From an uncultured Pseudomonadales bacterium (GTDB lineage: Bacteria > Pseudomonadota > Gammaproteobacteria > Pseudomonadales > Azotimanducaceae), in NCBI GenBank assembly GCA_938036875.1, contig CALHVX010000025.1:20097-84096 (forward strand): 64,000 bases of DNA, read 5' to 3'. The stretch's first letter is position 1; every line of letters begins with the position of its first letter. This document shows, in pieces, positions 55,487 through 63,734 of the stretch. The notes under the pieces are model-generated. The model was not told the DNA's origin. It did not search any database and worked only from the letters and a program-made list of their open reading frames with translations. Both the position numbers and the translations under genes were made by a program.

Positions 55487-56554
55487 GTGGATTGGTTCGC
55501 ACGACAGCTATTGCATTGGTTTGACGATCACGGTCGTAAAGACCTTCCTTGGCAGCAAGACATAAACCCCTACCGGGTTTGGGTCAGCGAGATCATGCTG
55601 CAGCAAACCCAAGTAGCATCCGTTATCGGTTACTACCAACGCTTCATGGCCAGCTTTCCAACCATAGTAGATCTTGCTAACGCCAGCATGGACGATGTGC
55701 TCCATCACTGGAGCGGGTTAGGTTACTACGCGCGCGGCCGCAACCTACACAAAACGGCAAACATCGTTGCAGCCGAGCACAACGGTGAGTTTCCCGTTGG
55801 TGTTGATGCATTGGTTGAGCTACCGGGCATAGGACCAAGTACCGCCGGCGCCATCGCTGCCATTGCCCAACAACAACATGCCACCATTTTGGATGGCAAC
55901 GTGAAGCGAGTGCTGGCCCGTTACCATACAGTGGCCGGCCACTACAGCACCTCGGTTACCAACAAACGCTTGTGGTTTCACGCTAGTGCACACACACCGA
56001 CCCAGCGTACCGCTGACTATACCCAGGCTATCATGGACCTGGGCGCAACCGTTTGCGTGCGCAGCAAACCAAAGTGTTTAGAGCAACCCAGTGCCTGTCC
56101 GTTGTCGGCGCGCTGCGCGGCCTTAGCCACCGATACCATTGGGCAATACCCAGAGAAAAAGGCATCCAAAGTAAAACCCGTTCGCACCGCCCGAATGTGG
56201 GTGCTGCACAACGGCAAAGGTTCGTGTTTGCTAGAACAACGACCACCCACCGGTATATGGGGCGGTTTGTGGACACCACCCGAACGCGAGCTAGATGCAA
56301 CCATCGACAGCTTGCTGGGTGAGCTTGGCATATCACACAATCGAGTTAGCAAGGTTGTTGAGGCCGAAACCTTCCGGCATACCTTCAGCCACTACCACTT
56401 AGACATTAGCCCAAGCTTTGTTGAACTAAGCGCCAAACCAAACCAGCTCGAAGAGGGTGATCGCACACTTTGGTATGATACGCATAGCCAACAACCAGAG
56501 GTTGGCCTAGCTAAGCCAGCAGCCACACTGCTGCAACAAGTTTCAAAACTTTAA
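55487..56554 (+). CDS. mutY: Adenine DNA glycosylase MutY with expanded Fe-S loop
   Basis: Removes adenine mispaired with 8-oxoguanine. The 355 residues include the catalytic Glu in VSEIMLQQTQV, the helix-hairpin-helix ELPGIGPSTAGAI, the Asp in ILDGNVKRVLARY, and a C-terminal NUDIX-like domain (RTARMWVLHNG onward) that checks for 8-oxoG. The 4Fe-4S ligands are Cys190, Cys197, Cys204 and Cys210, giving C-X6-C-X6-C-X5-C. The usual spacing is C-X6-C-X2-C-X5-C, so four residues are added between the second and third ligands. Start is GTG at 55487. Confidence 0.95.
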   Translation: MDWFARQLLHWFDDHGRKDLPWQQDINPYRVWVSEIMLQQTQVASVIGYYQRFMASFPTIVDLANASMDDVLHHWSGLGYYARGRNLHKTANIVAAEHNGEFPVGVDALVELPGIGPSTAGAIAAIAQQQHATILDGNVKRVLARYHTVAGHYSTSVTNKRLWFHASAHTPTQRTADYTQAIMDLGATVCVRSKPKCLEQPSACPLSARCAALATDTIGQYPEKKASKVKPVRTARMWVLHNGKGSCLLEQRPPTGIWGGLWTPPERELDATIDSLLGELGISHNRVSKVVEAETFRHTFSHYHLDISPSFVELSAKPNQLEEGDRTLWYDTHSQQPEVGLAKPAATLLQQVSKL

Positions 56555-56577
56555 CCTCCAAACGGGAACGCAGTTAC

Positions 56578-57183
56578 ATGAATCGCAAACTAGCGGATTG
56601 CCGACCCATAAGGGCCATCACCCTCTTAGCCAGCCTCTGCTTTATCAATCTAGGCAGCGCCCTTAGCTTTGCCGCTGAATCAACAGCCTTAACCGGAGAC
56701 TTTGTGCTCAAAGCGCCAATCGGAGGCTTTGAACATCAAGTGCCCGATTGCAACCTGACCCACTTCCATCTACCTAAGCCCCCGCCAGAAGGCCAAATGT
56801 TCCAACTGCAAATGCTATCGTCACCCTCAGCAAGTGCTGGTTCACGCATCATGCTGGCAGGTTTCATTTCGGAAAACGATGAGGCGGTGGGCACCTTTGC
56901 TTACCGCGACGCTCAGAACCGACAGTGGCTGCCCGGTGGCACTAACCTAGATGAGCAACAAGCGTTGACGCTAACTTTAGATGGCCAGCCATTCAATCAA
57001 TGGGTTGCTGCCGCAGATCGAACCAAAATTGAGTACCTCGCAGAGCTGAGCTTTAGCACTACAACCCCGCTAACCATTCTCACCAACACAGGCATACAGC
57101 CCGTCGGTGAAGTCACCGCCAGCTATCAGGGCCAATGCATTGTTAGCATCCCCTGGTTGCCTGCAGGCATAGACCTGCAGTAG
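56578..57183 (+). CDS. Secreted hypothetical protein
   Basis: Exported protein of 201 residues; I do not recognise the family. A signal peptide ends near LSFAAES (about 34). The mature part is probably beta-rich, with two cysteines (PDCNLTHFH and GQCIVSI) that could form a disulfide. It sits between mutY and yggX, which are usually adjacent, so it is an insertion into a conserved gene pair. Confidence 0.75.
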   Translation: MNRKLADCRPIRAITLLASLCFINLGSALSFAAESTALTGDFVLKAPIGGFEHQVPDCNLTHFHLPKPPPEGQMFQLQMLSSPSASAGSRIMLAGFISENDEAVGTFAYRDAQNRQWLPGGTNLDEQQALTLTLDGQPFNQWVAAADRTKIEYLAELSFSTTTPLTILTNTGIQPVGEVTASYQGQCIVSIPWLPAGIDLQ

Positions 57184-57192
57184 CCTGCAAGC

Positions 57193-57495
57193 ATGACTAC
57201 CTCAGACAGCAACACCGAACCACGCATGGTTAACTGCCGTAAGTATCAAGAGCCGCTTGAAGGCTTAGATGCGCCACCCATGCCTGGCCCCAAGGGCGAA
57301 GAGCTCTTTGAGACCGTATCTAAGAAAGCTTGGCTAGCATGGCAAGACTTGCAAACCATGCTCATCAACGAAAAGCATCTAAATATGCGCGATGCGGACA
57401 GCCGCAAATACTTGAGCACACAGCGCGAGCGCTTTTTTGACAACCTGGATGTGGACCGCGCCGAAGGTTACGTGGCCCCAGAAGACTCACCCTAA
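57193..57495 (+). CDS. Fe(2+)-trafficking protein YggX
   Basis: Small protein of 90-100 residues that helps protect Fe-S clusters from oxidation. Diagnostic parts are MVNCRKYQ with the conserved Cys, ELFETVSKKAWLAWQDLQTMLINEKHLNM and EGYVAPED. The ATG at 57193 adds 11 residues (TTSDSNTEPR) before MVNCRKYQ, where most homologues begin; ATG 57226 may be the true start. Neighbour of mutY, an Fe-S enzyme, as in E. coli and Pseudomonas. Confidence 0.93.
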   Translation: MTTSDSNTEPRMVNCRKYQEPLEGLDAPPMPGPKGEELFETVSKKAWLAWQDLQTMLINEKHLNMRDADSRKYLSTQRERFFDNLDVDRAEGYVAPEDSP

Positions 57496-57510
57496 ATTAT
57501 TTAAGTTCCC

Positions 57511-58341
57511 GTGGAGAAAGCAATCGATTCAGCGACCAAAGCACTCGAGTACTGCCGCGCTGAGCTGAACTACGCTACAGCGGGTGGCATCGCACCAACC
57601 GAGGTCTGCATTCTAGATGGGCGCCAAGCAGCGAATCTAACCTGGCAAGAAAACGGTTTTGAGCTGCTCCAACATGAATCCAAGGTTACGGATTGGAGCG
57701 ATAATGAGCAGTTGGCCGACATCTACTACGGCGAGATGGTGACACAAGCTAAGCGCTTAACCGGTTGTCGCGCCGCCATTATTTCAGGGCACATCGCACG
57801 CAATCCGGATCAAGCCAAAGCGCACAGCGACTACGCACCCATCCAGTACGTCCATTCAGACTTCACGGATAACTATGGTGAGCTAACGAAACAGCGTTAT
57901 GCCGCGCAGCGGCCCTTTGAGGTGAATGCCTTAGCGCAGGCTGGGGTCGAGCTAGATGAACTGCTCGCCGCTGAAGATTTGATGATCTTGCAGTTCTGGC
58001 GGAATGTTGGCCCTCTAGCTATGGATAAGCCCTTAGCCTTTTGTGATGCAACCACCGTACCTAGAGAAGATATCCACGCATTTCACGTTCCAAACTACGC
58101 GGACGGCGACTTTCCCTTTGACACCTATGGGGTTAGTGCTCCTCTGGCCGGCAGAGAGCATCGCTGGTATGCGTTCCCTGAGCTGTCAGCCAATGAGGTT
58201 GTGGCGCTACGAACCTTTGATAGCCGTCGGGTGGGGACCGACCTGCCTTATTGGACGCCACATACTGCATTTGTGGACCCGAATATACCCGCCGCACCAC
58301 CGAGATTTAGTGTCGAAGTTCGGGCGACCTGCCTGTTTTAG
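57511..58341 (+). CDS. CmcJ/NvfI-family oxidoreductase-like protein
   Basis: Protein of 276 residues matching the CmcJ/NvfI family (named from cephamycin and novofumigatonin pathways). Matching blocks are YVHSDFTDNYGE, ILQFWRNVGPLAMDKPLAFCDATTV, HRWYAFPELSANEVVALRTFDS and WTPHTAFVDPNIPAAPPRFSVEVRA. The HxD in VHSD could be part of an iron site as in 2-oxoglutarate oxygenases, but the family chemistry is poorly known. Start is GTG at 57511. It follows yggX by 15 bp and precedes tRNA-Phe. Confidence 0.8.
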   Translation: MEKAIDSATKALEYCRAELNYATAGGIAPTEVCILDGRQAANLTWQENGFELLQHESKVTDWSDNEQLADIYYGEMVTQAKRLTGCRAAIISGHIARNPDQAKAHSDYAPIQYVHSDFTDNYGELTKQRYAAQRPFEVNALAQAGVELDELLAAEDLMILQFWRNVGPLAMDKPLAFCDATTVPREDIHAFHVPNYADGDFPFDTYGVSAPLAGREHRWYAFPELSANEVVALRTFDSRRVGTDLPYWTPHTAFVDPNIPAAPPRFSVEVRATCLF

Positions 58342-58456
58342 GGGCTAGGCTTGAGATAGAACGCAGATAAAGACATCCCAGCTTGACGCCTCTTAAGTGG
58401 GTGGGTTTAATACGCCGCTCGATAAATAGCTCGCGCCTGCGCAGGCTGTCTATTTT

Positions 58457-58532
58457 GGCCAGGTAGCTCAGTCGGTAGAGCAGAGGATTGAAAATCCTCG
58501 TGTCGGCGGTTCGATTCCGCCCCTGGCCACCA
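58457..58532 (+). tRNA. tRNA-Phe (GAA)
   Basis: 76 nt including the encoded CCA. The acceptor stem GGCCAGG (58457-58463) pairs with CCTGGCC (58522-58528), then discriminator A and CCA. The D-arm AGCTCAGTCGGTAGAGC, the anticodon stem GAGGA/TCCTC with loop TTGAAAA, and the T-arm GGCGGTTCGATTCCGCC are all regular. The anticodon GAA lies at 58490-58492. A run of seven T begins 7 nt after the CCA. tRNA-Phe next to yggX is also found in Pseudomonas. Confidence 0.97.
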
Positions 58533-58672
58533 TCTTGTTTTTTTGCACTTTCCTGCTGCCCTCGACATGCTTCTGTACACGCAACTCTGTTCACAGACGA
58601 AGCGACACTATTCAGGCAAAATTTGCAGCCACTCAACACAATCGCTAATCACCAGTTTTTGGAGATCACACA

Positions 58673-58864
58673 ATGACAATACGAAAAACCCAACAGGTGT
58701 TGGTATTGCTGCTGATGGTTTGCGGATTGCAAGGCTGCATAATAGGCACGGCCATTGACGTAGCCGCAGAAACCGTTGAAGCCGGGGTTGGTATAACGGG
58801 CGCTGTGGTGGGTACTGCCGTCGATGTGGTCACTCCAAATGGCGATGACAACGACGACGATTAG
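58673..58864 (+). CDS. Small lipoprotein
   Basis: Precursor of 63 residues with a clear lipobox (GLQGC, Cys22). The mature part, about 41 residues, carries two related segments, GTAIDVAAETVEAG and GTAVDVVTP, with Gly-x3-Gly spacing like a glycine zipper, and ends in an acidic DDNDDD tail. GGAGATC precedes the ATG. It resembles small outer-membrane lipoproteins of marine gammaproteobacteria, but I cannot name a function. Confidence 0.8.
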   Translation: MTIRKTQQVLVLLLMVCGLQGCIIGTAIDVAAETVEAGVGITGAVVGTAVDVVTPNGDDNDDD

Positions 58865-59041
58865 CATCACACAAAGGGTTAGCGCAAGAGTGGTATGTGA
58901 TTGATACCAAACTGGTAAGCAACATCGAGACTGCTTACTAAAACGTTCTTCGTATGAAAGACCAAGGGTTCCTGTCAGGGCGCACAACGAACGGCACCGA
59001 TCATTTTTCTACCGCTGGATTCAATCCAGCAGCAACAGCGG

Positions 59042-59860
59042 CTACCGTAGGCGCTCCATTGGGCTGCCTACATCAACAACACCAATCCCACCCAGCGACT
59101 TATAGCCAAGGAGCTCCTGCACTCGCTTTGGCATGTTGCGCACCTGTTCGATGGGAACCGTTAAGAACATGTTCTCTCCAGTACGGAGCCAGCCTAAGAC
59201 GTATCCGTAGAAAAGACCGCGGCGCGACTGACTCACGCTAGTATTGGTGCCCCCGCCATGAAGGGTTTTACCGAGGTAGTAGAGGGCGGATCCGGCCTTC
59301 ATAGTGGCCTGGGCGATTTCCTTAGCTTGCGGCTTGCGCTCAGGCTCCCACAGGTGTGAGCCAGGAACCACCTGGGTTGCTCCATTCTCCGCCGTGAATT
59401 CCGTCAACGCAATCATGGCCTGCACGCTTAAGTTAGGACAATCTTTGGGCATGTGCGACCAGGCTTCCTCATCACGATGGAGCCTCTGAGCACTCTCGCC
59501 GGGGCCGATCTCAATTAGTTGAGCTACGTTTAACAAGTAATCAGGGCAGTTAGGAAGAAGCACCTGTCGGCATACCTCGTGCATCAGCGGATCAAGCATG
59601 AAATCGACGAAAGTTGGCGACTTACCGGGGATGCCATCAAGACGAATGGTATTAGGGCCGTAGAAGCGGGCCATCTCTTTGTGCGTTGGCGTGCGCGTTT
59701 CTGAGGTTGATGCCGCAACCAAGGCTTCCAGATCCTGATTCAGACCACCGAGTTGATCTGTGCAAACAGCAGCCTCAACAATGCAGGCACCGTCACGTTC
59801 CAACGAAGCGCAGATGGCGGTGGAACCAGCGCCTACAGTTATCCGTTCGAGCTCAGGCAT
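59042..59860 (-). CDS. Phytanoyl-CoA dioxygenase family protein
   Basis: Iron(II)/2-oxoglutarate oxygenase of 272 residues. The iron ligands are the HxD in RLHRDEEAW and the later His in LGKTLHGGGTN; the 2-oxoglutarate-binding Arg is likely in SQSRRGLFYGY. The double-stranded beta-helix core spans about 95-240. Such enzymes hydroxylate lipids or secondary metabolites. It is downstream of the BVMO/SDR genes on the same strand but separated by a palindromic repeat, so it may be only partly cotranscribed. Confidence 0.88.
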   Translation of the reverse strand: MPELERITVGAGSTAICASLERDGACIVEAAVCTDQLGGLNQDLEALVAASTSETRTPTHKEMARFYGPNTIRLDGIPGKSPTFVDFMLDPLMHEVCRQVLLPNCPDYLLNVAQLIEIGPGESAQRLHRDEEAWSHMPKDCPNLSVQAMIALTEFTAENGATQVVPGSHLWEPERKPQAKEIAQATMKAGSALYYLGKTLHGGGTNTSVSQSRRGLFYGYVLGWLRTGENMFLTVPIEQVRNMPKRVQELLGYKSLGGIGVVDVGSPMERLR

Positions 59861-59903
59861 GCTCCGCCCCTACTTTGTTGGAAACGTCTAGTTAAGGAGT
59901 TAT

Positions 59904-59986
59904 GGGGTCAGACCCAGGTGCCAGAGTCGATTGCTGTCGCATGCTTAAGAACACCTCGATTGGCTCTGGCACCTGGGTCTGACCCC
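59904..59986. repeat. REP-like palindrome between BVMO and dioxygenase genes
   Basis: A perfect 23-bp inverted repeat, 59904-59926 (beginning GGGGTCAGACCC) and 59964-59986, encloses a 37-bp loop. Each arm also contains the smaller dyad GGGTCAGACCC. The arm CTGGCACCTGGGTCTGACCCC is of the type I associate with REP elements mobilised by RAYT/IS200-like transposases. No transposase is in the window. The hairpin could stop or attenuate transcription from the BVMO gene. Confidence 0.85.
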
Positions 59987-59993
59987 CCACTTA

Positions 59994-61460
59994 CTACCGA
60001 CCCACCTCAAACTCGTTTAGGTCGACGTCCACAAGCAGCGCTCGATAATCATCGCTGGAACCCGGCCAAATGCTGTGGTTGAAGCCCGTTTGATCCGACC
60101 ACCAGGAGGTACAGCCTTTGTTGTGGGTTGTCCCTTCAAACCTACGCTCCACGTCGCTGGTGAACGCATCAACGGACTCCTGCTTGGGGTTCAACGACAC
60201 AATCCCCTCGTTCTGCATTTTCTGCGTCATGTGCACCACATAATCCGCTTGTGCTTCTATGGTCTGTAGGGCCGAGTGCAGACCTGTGCCATTCGGACCC
60301 ATCATTAGGAATAGGTTAGGAAAGCCATGGATCATGACCGTTCTATAAGAGGTTACTCGGTTTTCCCAAGCCTTTGCTAAAGGCAGCCCCCCGGCACCGG
60401 TAAGATCAATCTCATTGGCAATATTGAACGCTTTAAACCCAGTGGCAAAGACAATCACATCCACGTCAAAGCTCTGGCCAGCGGACATCAGTCCCGTTGG
60501 GGTGAGCGCATCAACAGCACCAGAAACTAAGGTGACGTTTTCTTTGTTGTAGGTCGCGTGATATCGGTTCGATATAGTTGCACGCTTACAGGTGTAGTTG
60601 TGGTCAGGTGTTAACGCCTTGGCTACTTCAGGGTCTGAAACACTGCGCTGAATATAGTCGCGCGCGCGGCTTTCCGCATTGGTGTTAACCTGCGTACCCG
60701 CAGTGTGGAGATCGATACTGCTGGATTCCCAACCCTGGTAAAGGTTGTGCCGAAGCTGCTTCATAGCCTGGGGGTTGCTCCGAAACTCCGCCCGCTCTTC
60801 TTCGGTATATTCCGGGTCTTTCTTTGGACCCACCCAAACAGGACTGCGCTGGAAGACAATTAGCTCTTCGACCTGATCAGCAATTTCAGGAACTATTTGA
60901 ACAGCCGTTGCCCCCGTACCAACCACGGCAACGCGTTTGCCGGTTAGATCGAGATCTTCTGGCCACTGGGTTGTATGAAATTGCTCGCCTTCAAACAGAT
61001 CCTGCCCGGGTATATTCGGCAAATTGGGTGTATGCAACCCACCCAGCGCAGAGACAATAGATTTTGCTGCGAAGGTTGAGCCGTTTGAATCCTGAAGTAC
61101 CCAGTGGTCCGCCTCCCAAACCGCGGATTCAATAGTAGCGTTGAACGTTATCTGATCGTAAACGCCAAAGTCTGTAGCGCACTTCCTAACGTAGTCCCAA
61201 ATTTCCGGACCCGGCGCATACCATCGTGACCATTCCGGATTTGGCGCAAAGGAGTAGGAATACAGATGTGAAGGCACATCACAGGCGACCCCTGGATAGC
61301 GATTGTCTCGCCAGGTACCACCTACATCCGCTGCTTTTTCAAACACATGAAAGTTCGTAACACCCGCTTCTTTCAATTTTATAGCAGCACAGACACCGGA
61401 TAACCCGGCACCAATCACCACAACTTCATAATGCTTCATCTTGCTCATTCCTTCATTCAT
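59994..61460 (-). CDS. Baeyer-Villiger-type flavin monooxygenase
   Basis: FAD- and NADPH-dependent monooxygenase of 481-488 residues. The FAD Rossmann motif GAGLSG is near 18-23 and the NADPH motif GTGATA near 180. The BVMO fingerprint FxGxxxHxxxWP is present as FEGEQFHTTQWP. It would insert oxygen next to a ketone to give an ester or lactone. The first ATG overlaps the SDR stop (ATGA), but ATG 61439 (MKHYEVVV) has GAAGGA at better spacing. Cotranscribed with two dehydrogenases that could make or use its ketone substrate. Confidence 0.92.
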   Translation of the reverse strand: MNEGMSKMKHYEVVVIGAGLSGVCAAIKLKEAGVTNFHVFEKAADVGGTWRDNRYPGVACDVPSHLYSYSFAPNPEWSRWYAPGPEIWDYVRKCATDFGVYDQITFNATIESAVWEADHWVLQDSNGSTFAAKSIVSALGGLHTPNLPNIPGQDLFEGEQFHTTQWPEDLDLTGKRVAVVGTGATAVQIVPEIADQVEELIVFQRSPVWVGPKKDPEYTEEERAEFRSNPQAMKQLRHNLYQGWESSSIDLHTAGTQVNTNAESRARDYIQRSVSDPEVAKALTPDHNYTCKRATISNRYHATYNKENVTLVSGAVDALTPTGLMSAGQSFDVDVIVFATGFKAFNIANEIDLTGAGGLPLAKAWENRVTSYRTVMIHGFPNLFLMMGPNGTGLHSALQTIEAQADYVVHMTQKMQNEGIVSLNPKQESVDAFTSDVERRFEGTTHNKGCTSWWSDQTGFNHSIWPGSSDDYRALLVDVDLNEFEVGR

Positions 61461-62272
61461 TCTAGCGACTGCCCACCATCCACCGGCATACGTACACCAG
61501 TGATAAAGCCGGCATCATCGCTCAACAAAAACGCCGCAACCGCCGCTATCTCTTCTGGCTTGCCGTAGCGTCCAAGCGGAATCGTCTCAGTGATCTTTGT
61601 GCGGGCGACATCGGAATGGCGCGCATCGATAAATTCTTCAACCGTACCCAGCATGTCGGTATCAATGGGTCCAGGACAAATGGCGTTAACACGAACGTTG
61701 TATTTGGCAAATTCGGTTGCGGCGTTAAACGTGAGGTTCGCTACGGCGCCCTTGGTCATACCATAGAGTGACAAGCCGCGGTTCGCACGCATGGCCGCCA
61801 TAGAGGCGACATTCACGATTGCTCCACCACCCTCACTCGCCAACATGGCAGGCTTTGCATACTTCATCGCCAGCCAGGCTGGGCGCACATTGATCGCAAT
61901 CATCTGGTCAAAGGACTCGATGCTATTGTTTTCGAATCGGTTGTATTCGCCAAAGACACCGGCATTGTTCACTAAGCCATCCAATCGGCCATGGCGATCT
62001 AACGCGGTATCGATCATAGTTCTAATGGTACTTTCGGCTGAAATGTCGCCAGCGACCAACGAAAATCTGGAGCTACCACCGCCATCCAGGCTCGCTTTAA
62101 GAATTTCCGCCGCATCATTTAGTGCTGCTTCATCCCTATCAACCAAGACGACATCGGCGCCTTCGTCCAAACATCGCACAGCAACCGCTCGACCAATGCC
62201 TTTTGCTGCCCCGGTTACAACAACCACTTTTTCTGCTAGCTTTCGCCGATCTATTGTGTCGCTCAACTTCAA
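61457..62272 (-). CDS. Short-chain dehydrogenase/reductase 1
   Basis: Classical SDR of about 270 residues. The cofactor motif TGAAKGIG is near 20-27, NNAG is intact, and the catalytic YGMTK with upstream Ser (NVASMAAM) is present. Asp (LVDRDE) after the second strand predicts NAD preference. No ATG begins the frame; two TTG codons lie at 62272 and 62266, and AGAGAGGA is better spaced for 62266. It overlaps the BVMO gene by 4 nt. Confidence 0.9.
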   Translation of the reverse strand: MKLSDTIDRRKLAEKVVVVTGAAKGIGRAVAVRCLDEGADVVLVDRDEAALNDAAEILKASLDGGGSSRFSLVAGDISAESTIRTMIDTALDRHGRLDGLVNNAGVFGEYNRFENNSIESFDQMIAINVRPAWLAMKYAKPAMLASEGGGAIVNVASMAAMRANRGLSLYGMTKGAVANLTFNAATEFAKYNVRVNAICPGPIDTDMLGTVEEFIDARHSDVARTKITETIPLGRYGKPEEIAAVAAFLLSDDAGFITGVRMPVDGGQSLE

Positions 62273-62310
62273 TCCTCTCTTTTTGGATTCACTAGACGCT
62301 ATTCACTTCG

Positions 62311-63201
62311 CTAATCGCTCTTCGGTTCTAAAAAACGAATCTCATTTCCTTTACCTGTGGTCCCGTGGTTCATACCGGTGTAGTTGGGTCGGTTCGAAAC
62401 ACCCGGCAGCGGGTTCACACCCAGCAATCCATTCGCAAGATACCCACCATCCACAAGTTGCGTTGTACCCGTGACAAACACGCTATCGTCGCTGGCAAGA
62501 AACCGCACCATAGACGCGATGTGCTCGGGTTGCCCACGCAGTGTTGAGGGTTGAATTTTTTTCGTCACCTGCTCGGCTTCATCAGCCTTACCTCGGTGCA
62601 TCAAGTCAGTAAAGATAATGCCCGGGCATACAGCGTTGACACGAATATTCGACTCCGCCAATTCCACCGCCGCATTCATAGTGATGTTCACTACCGCCGC
62701 TTTAGTTGCCGAGTACGCTAACGGGCCACCCTTACCGCTGAGCGCCGCAATTGAGGCGGTGTTGATAATTGAGCCACCACGGCCAGACCGTTGCATCGCT
62801 CTCGCACCGTGCTTGATACCCAGGAATACACCGCGGGTCATCACGGCAAAGGTCTGATCCCAGTGCTCTACCTCAAGCTCGGTGATTGGTCCGATCGCAC
62901 CACCGATCCCCGCGTTGTTGAAGATGATATCCAGGCCGCCAAACTCGCGCTCGGCTAGCGCCACAAGGTTGATCACCTGAGCCTCGTTCGAAACATCTAC
63001 CGATTGAAATTGAACCTTGCCTTGATAGCCACGGCTTGAAAGGTCTGATACCAACTGTTGGCCAGCCTCTTCATTCATGTCACCAATGACAACACTGGCC
63101 CCGGCAGCCAGGAATTGTTCTACAGTCGCAGCGCCAATACCGCTAGCACCCCCAGTTACCACTGCTGTTCGATCTTGCAAACTACCAAATTCTCGTGTCA
63201 T
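62311..63201 (-). CDS. Short-chain dehydrogenase/reductase 2
   Basis: Classical SDR of 296 residues, first gene of the cluster. TGGASGIG (about 16-23), NNAG, the catalytic Ser in NTASIAAL and YSATK are intact. IGDMNEE after the second strand suggests NAD(H). A C-terminal extension of about 45 residues (LLGVNPLPGVSNRPNYTG onward) follows the SDR fold and is absent from SDR1. The gene lies 38 bp before SDR1. Together with BVMO it fits oxidation of an alcohol to a ketone, then oxygen insertion. Confidence 0.9.
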   Translation of the reverse strand: MTREFGSLQDRTAVVTGGASGIGAATVEQFLAAGASVVIGDMNEEAGQQLVSDLSSRGYQGKVQFQSVDVSNEAQVINLVALAEREFGGLDIIFNNAGIGGAIGPITELEVEHWDQTFAVMTRGVFLGIKHGARAMQRSGRGGSIINTASIAALSGKGGPLAYSATKAAVVNITMNAAVELAESNIRVNAVCPGIIFTDLMHRGKADEAEQVTKKIQPSTLRGQPEHIASMVRFLASDDSVFVTGTTQLVDGGYLANGLLGVNPLPGVSNRPNYTGMNHGTTGKGNEIRFLEPKSD

Positions 63202-63394
63202 AGAAGCCTTCCGCGCCGCTGTTGTATCAACCTGTAGAATGCCTGAATTAGCCCCGTTGCTCGACTATCACCCAGGTAGACTCCCAGAGTTCAGCTGGCG
63301 ACCGAGACTTTCCTTCTATCGCTTCCTAAAGAGACCTCTGCTAAGATCGCGCCAAACCGGTGGTCCATTCAACAGGTTACTCCAACCGCACGTG

Positions 63395-63661
63395 ATGATA
63401 AGAAACAAATTTTTCTTGGCATTGCTGCTCACCGCCACCTTGGTCAGCCAAGGTTTCGCCCAGCAGCACGTTCACACTGAAGACGTTTCAGCGTCGTGCT
63501 TGGTGTGCGCGCACGCGGACAACACACCCACTACTGAATCTCATCCGGCTACTGTCGCCAACGTTTGCACAACAACCGAAGCCATCACGGCAGACGTTCA
63601 ATGCAACAAGCAAGCACCGGTCCTAGCCCCTCGCGTTCGCGGGCCCCCTAACCTCTCGTAA
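63395..63661 (+). CDS. Small secreted Cys/His protein upstream of TonB receptor
   Basis: Exported protein of 88 residues. The start is ATG 63395 because it yields a clean signal peptide (MIRNKFFLALLLTATLVSQG, cleavage after GFA); the frame further upstream overlaps SDR2. The mature part has HVH, CLVCAH, a third and fourth Cys, and ends in RGPPNLS. Small proteins with a CxxC-x-H motif and an RGPP-like end occur before metal-related TonB receptors (DUF2946-like), so metal binding is inferred. I cannot name it. Confidence 0.7.
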   Translation: MIRNKFFLALLLTATLVSQGFAQQHVHTEDVSASCLVCAHADNTPTTESHPATVANVCTTTEAITADVQCNKQAPVLAPRVRGPPNLS

Positions 63662-63734
63662 CTCTGACAAGAATTGCAAATTCAAGGTCGTGCAGGCAAT
63701 GCGCGTCTGTCCAGTTATAAGAGGAAAAAGTTCG

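Noticed and set aside
58457..58532. tRNA-Phe as the attachment site of an integrated element
   Set aside because: No integrase, no repeat of the tRNA 3' end nearby, and the neighbourhood order (yggX, tRNA-Phe) is the ordinary one.
61791..62474. 227-codon plus-strand frame across the two SDR genes
   Set aside because: It spans two well-supported minus-strand genes and gives a low-complexity Ser/Ala-rich product.
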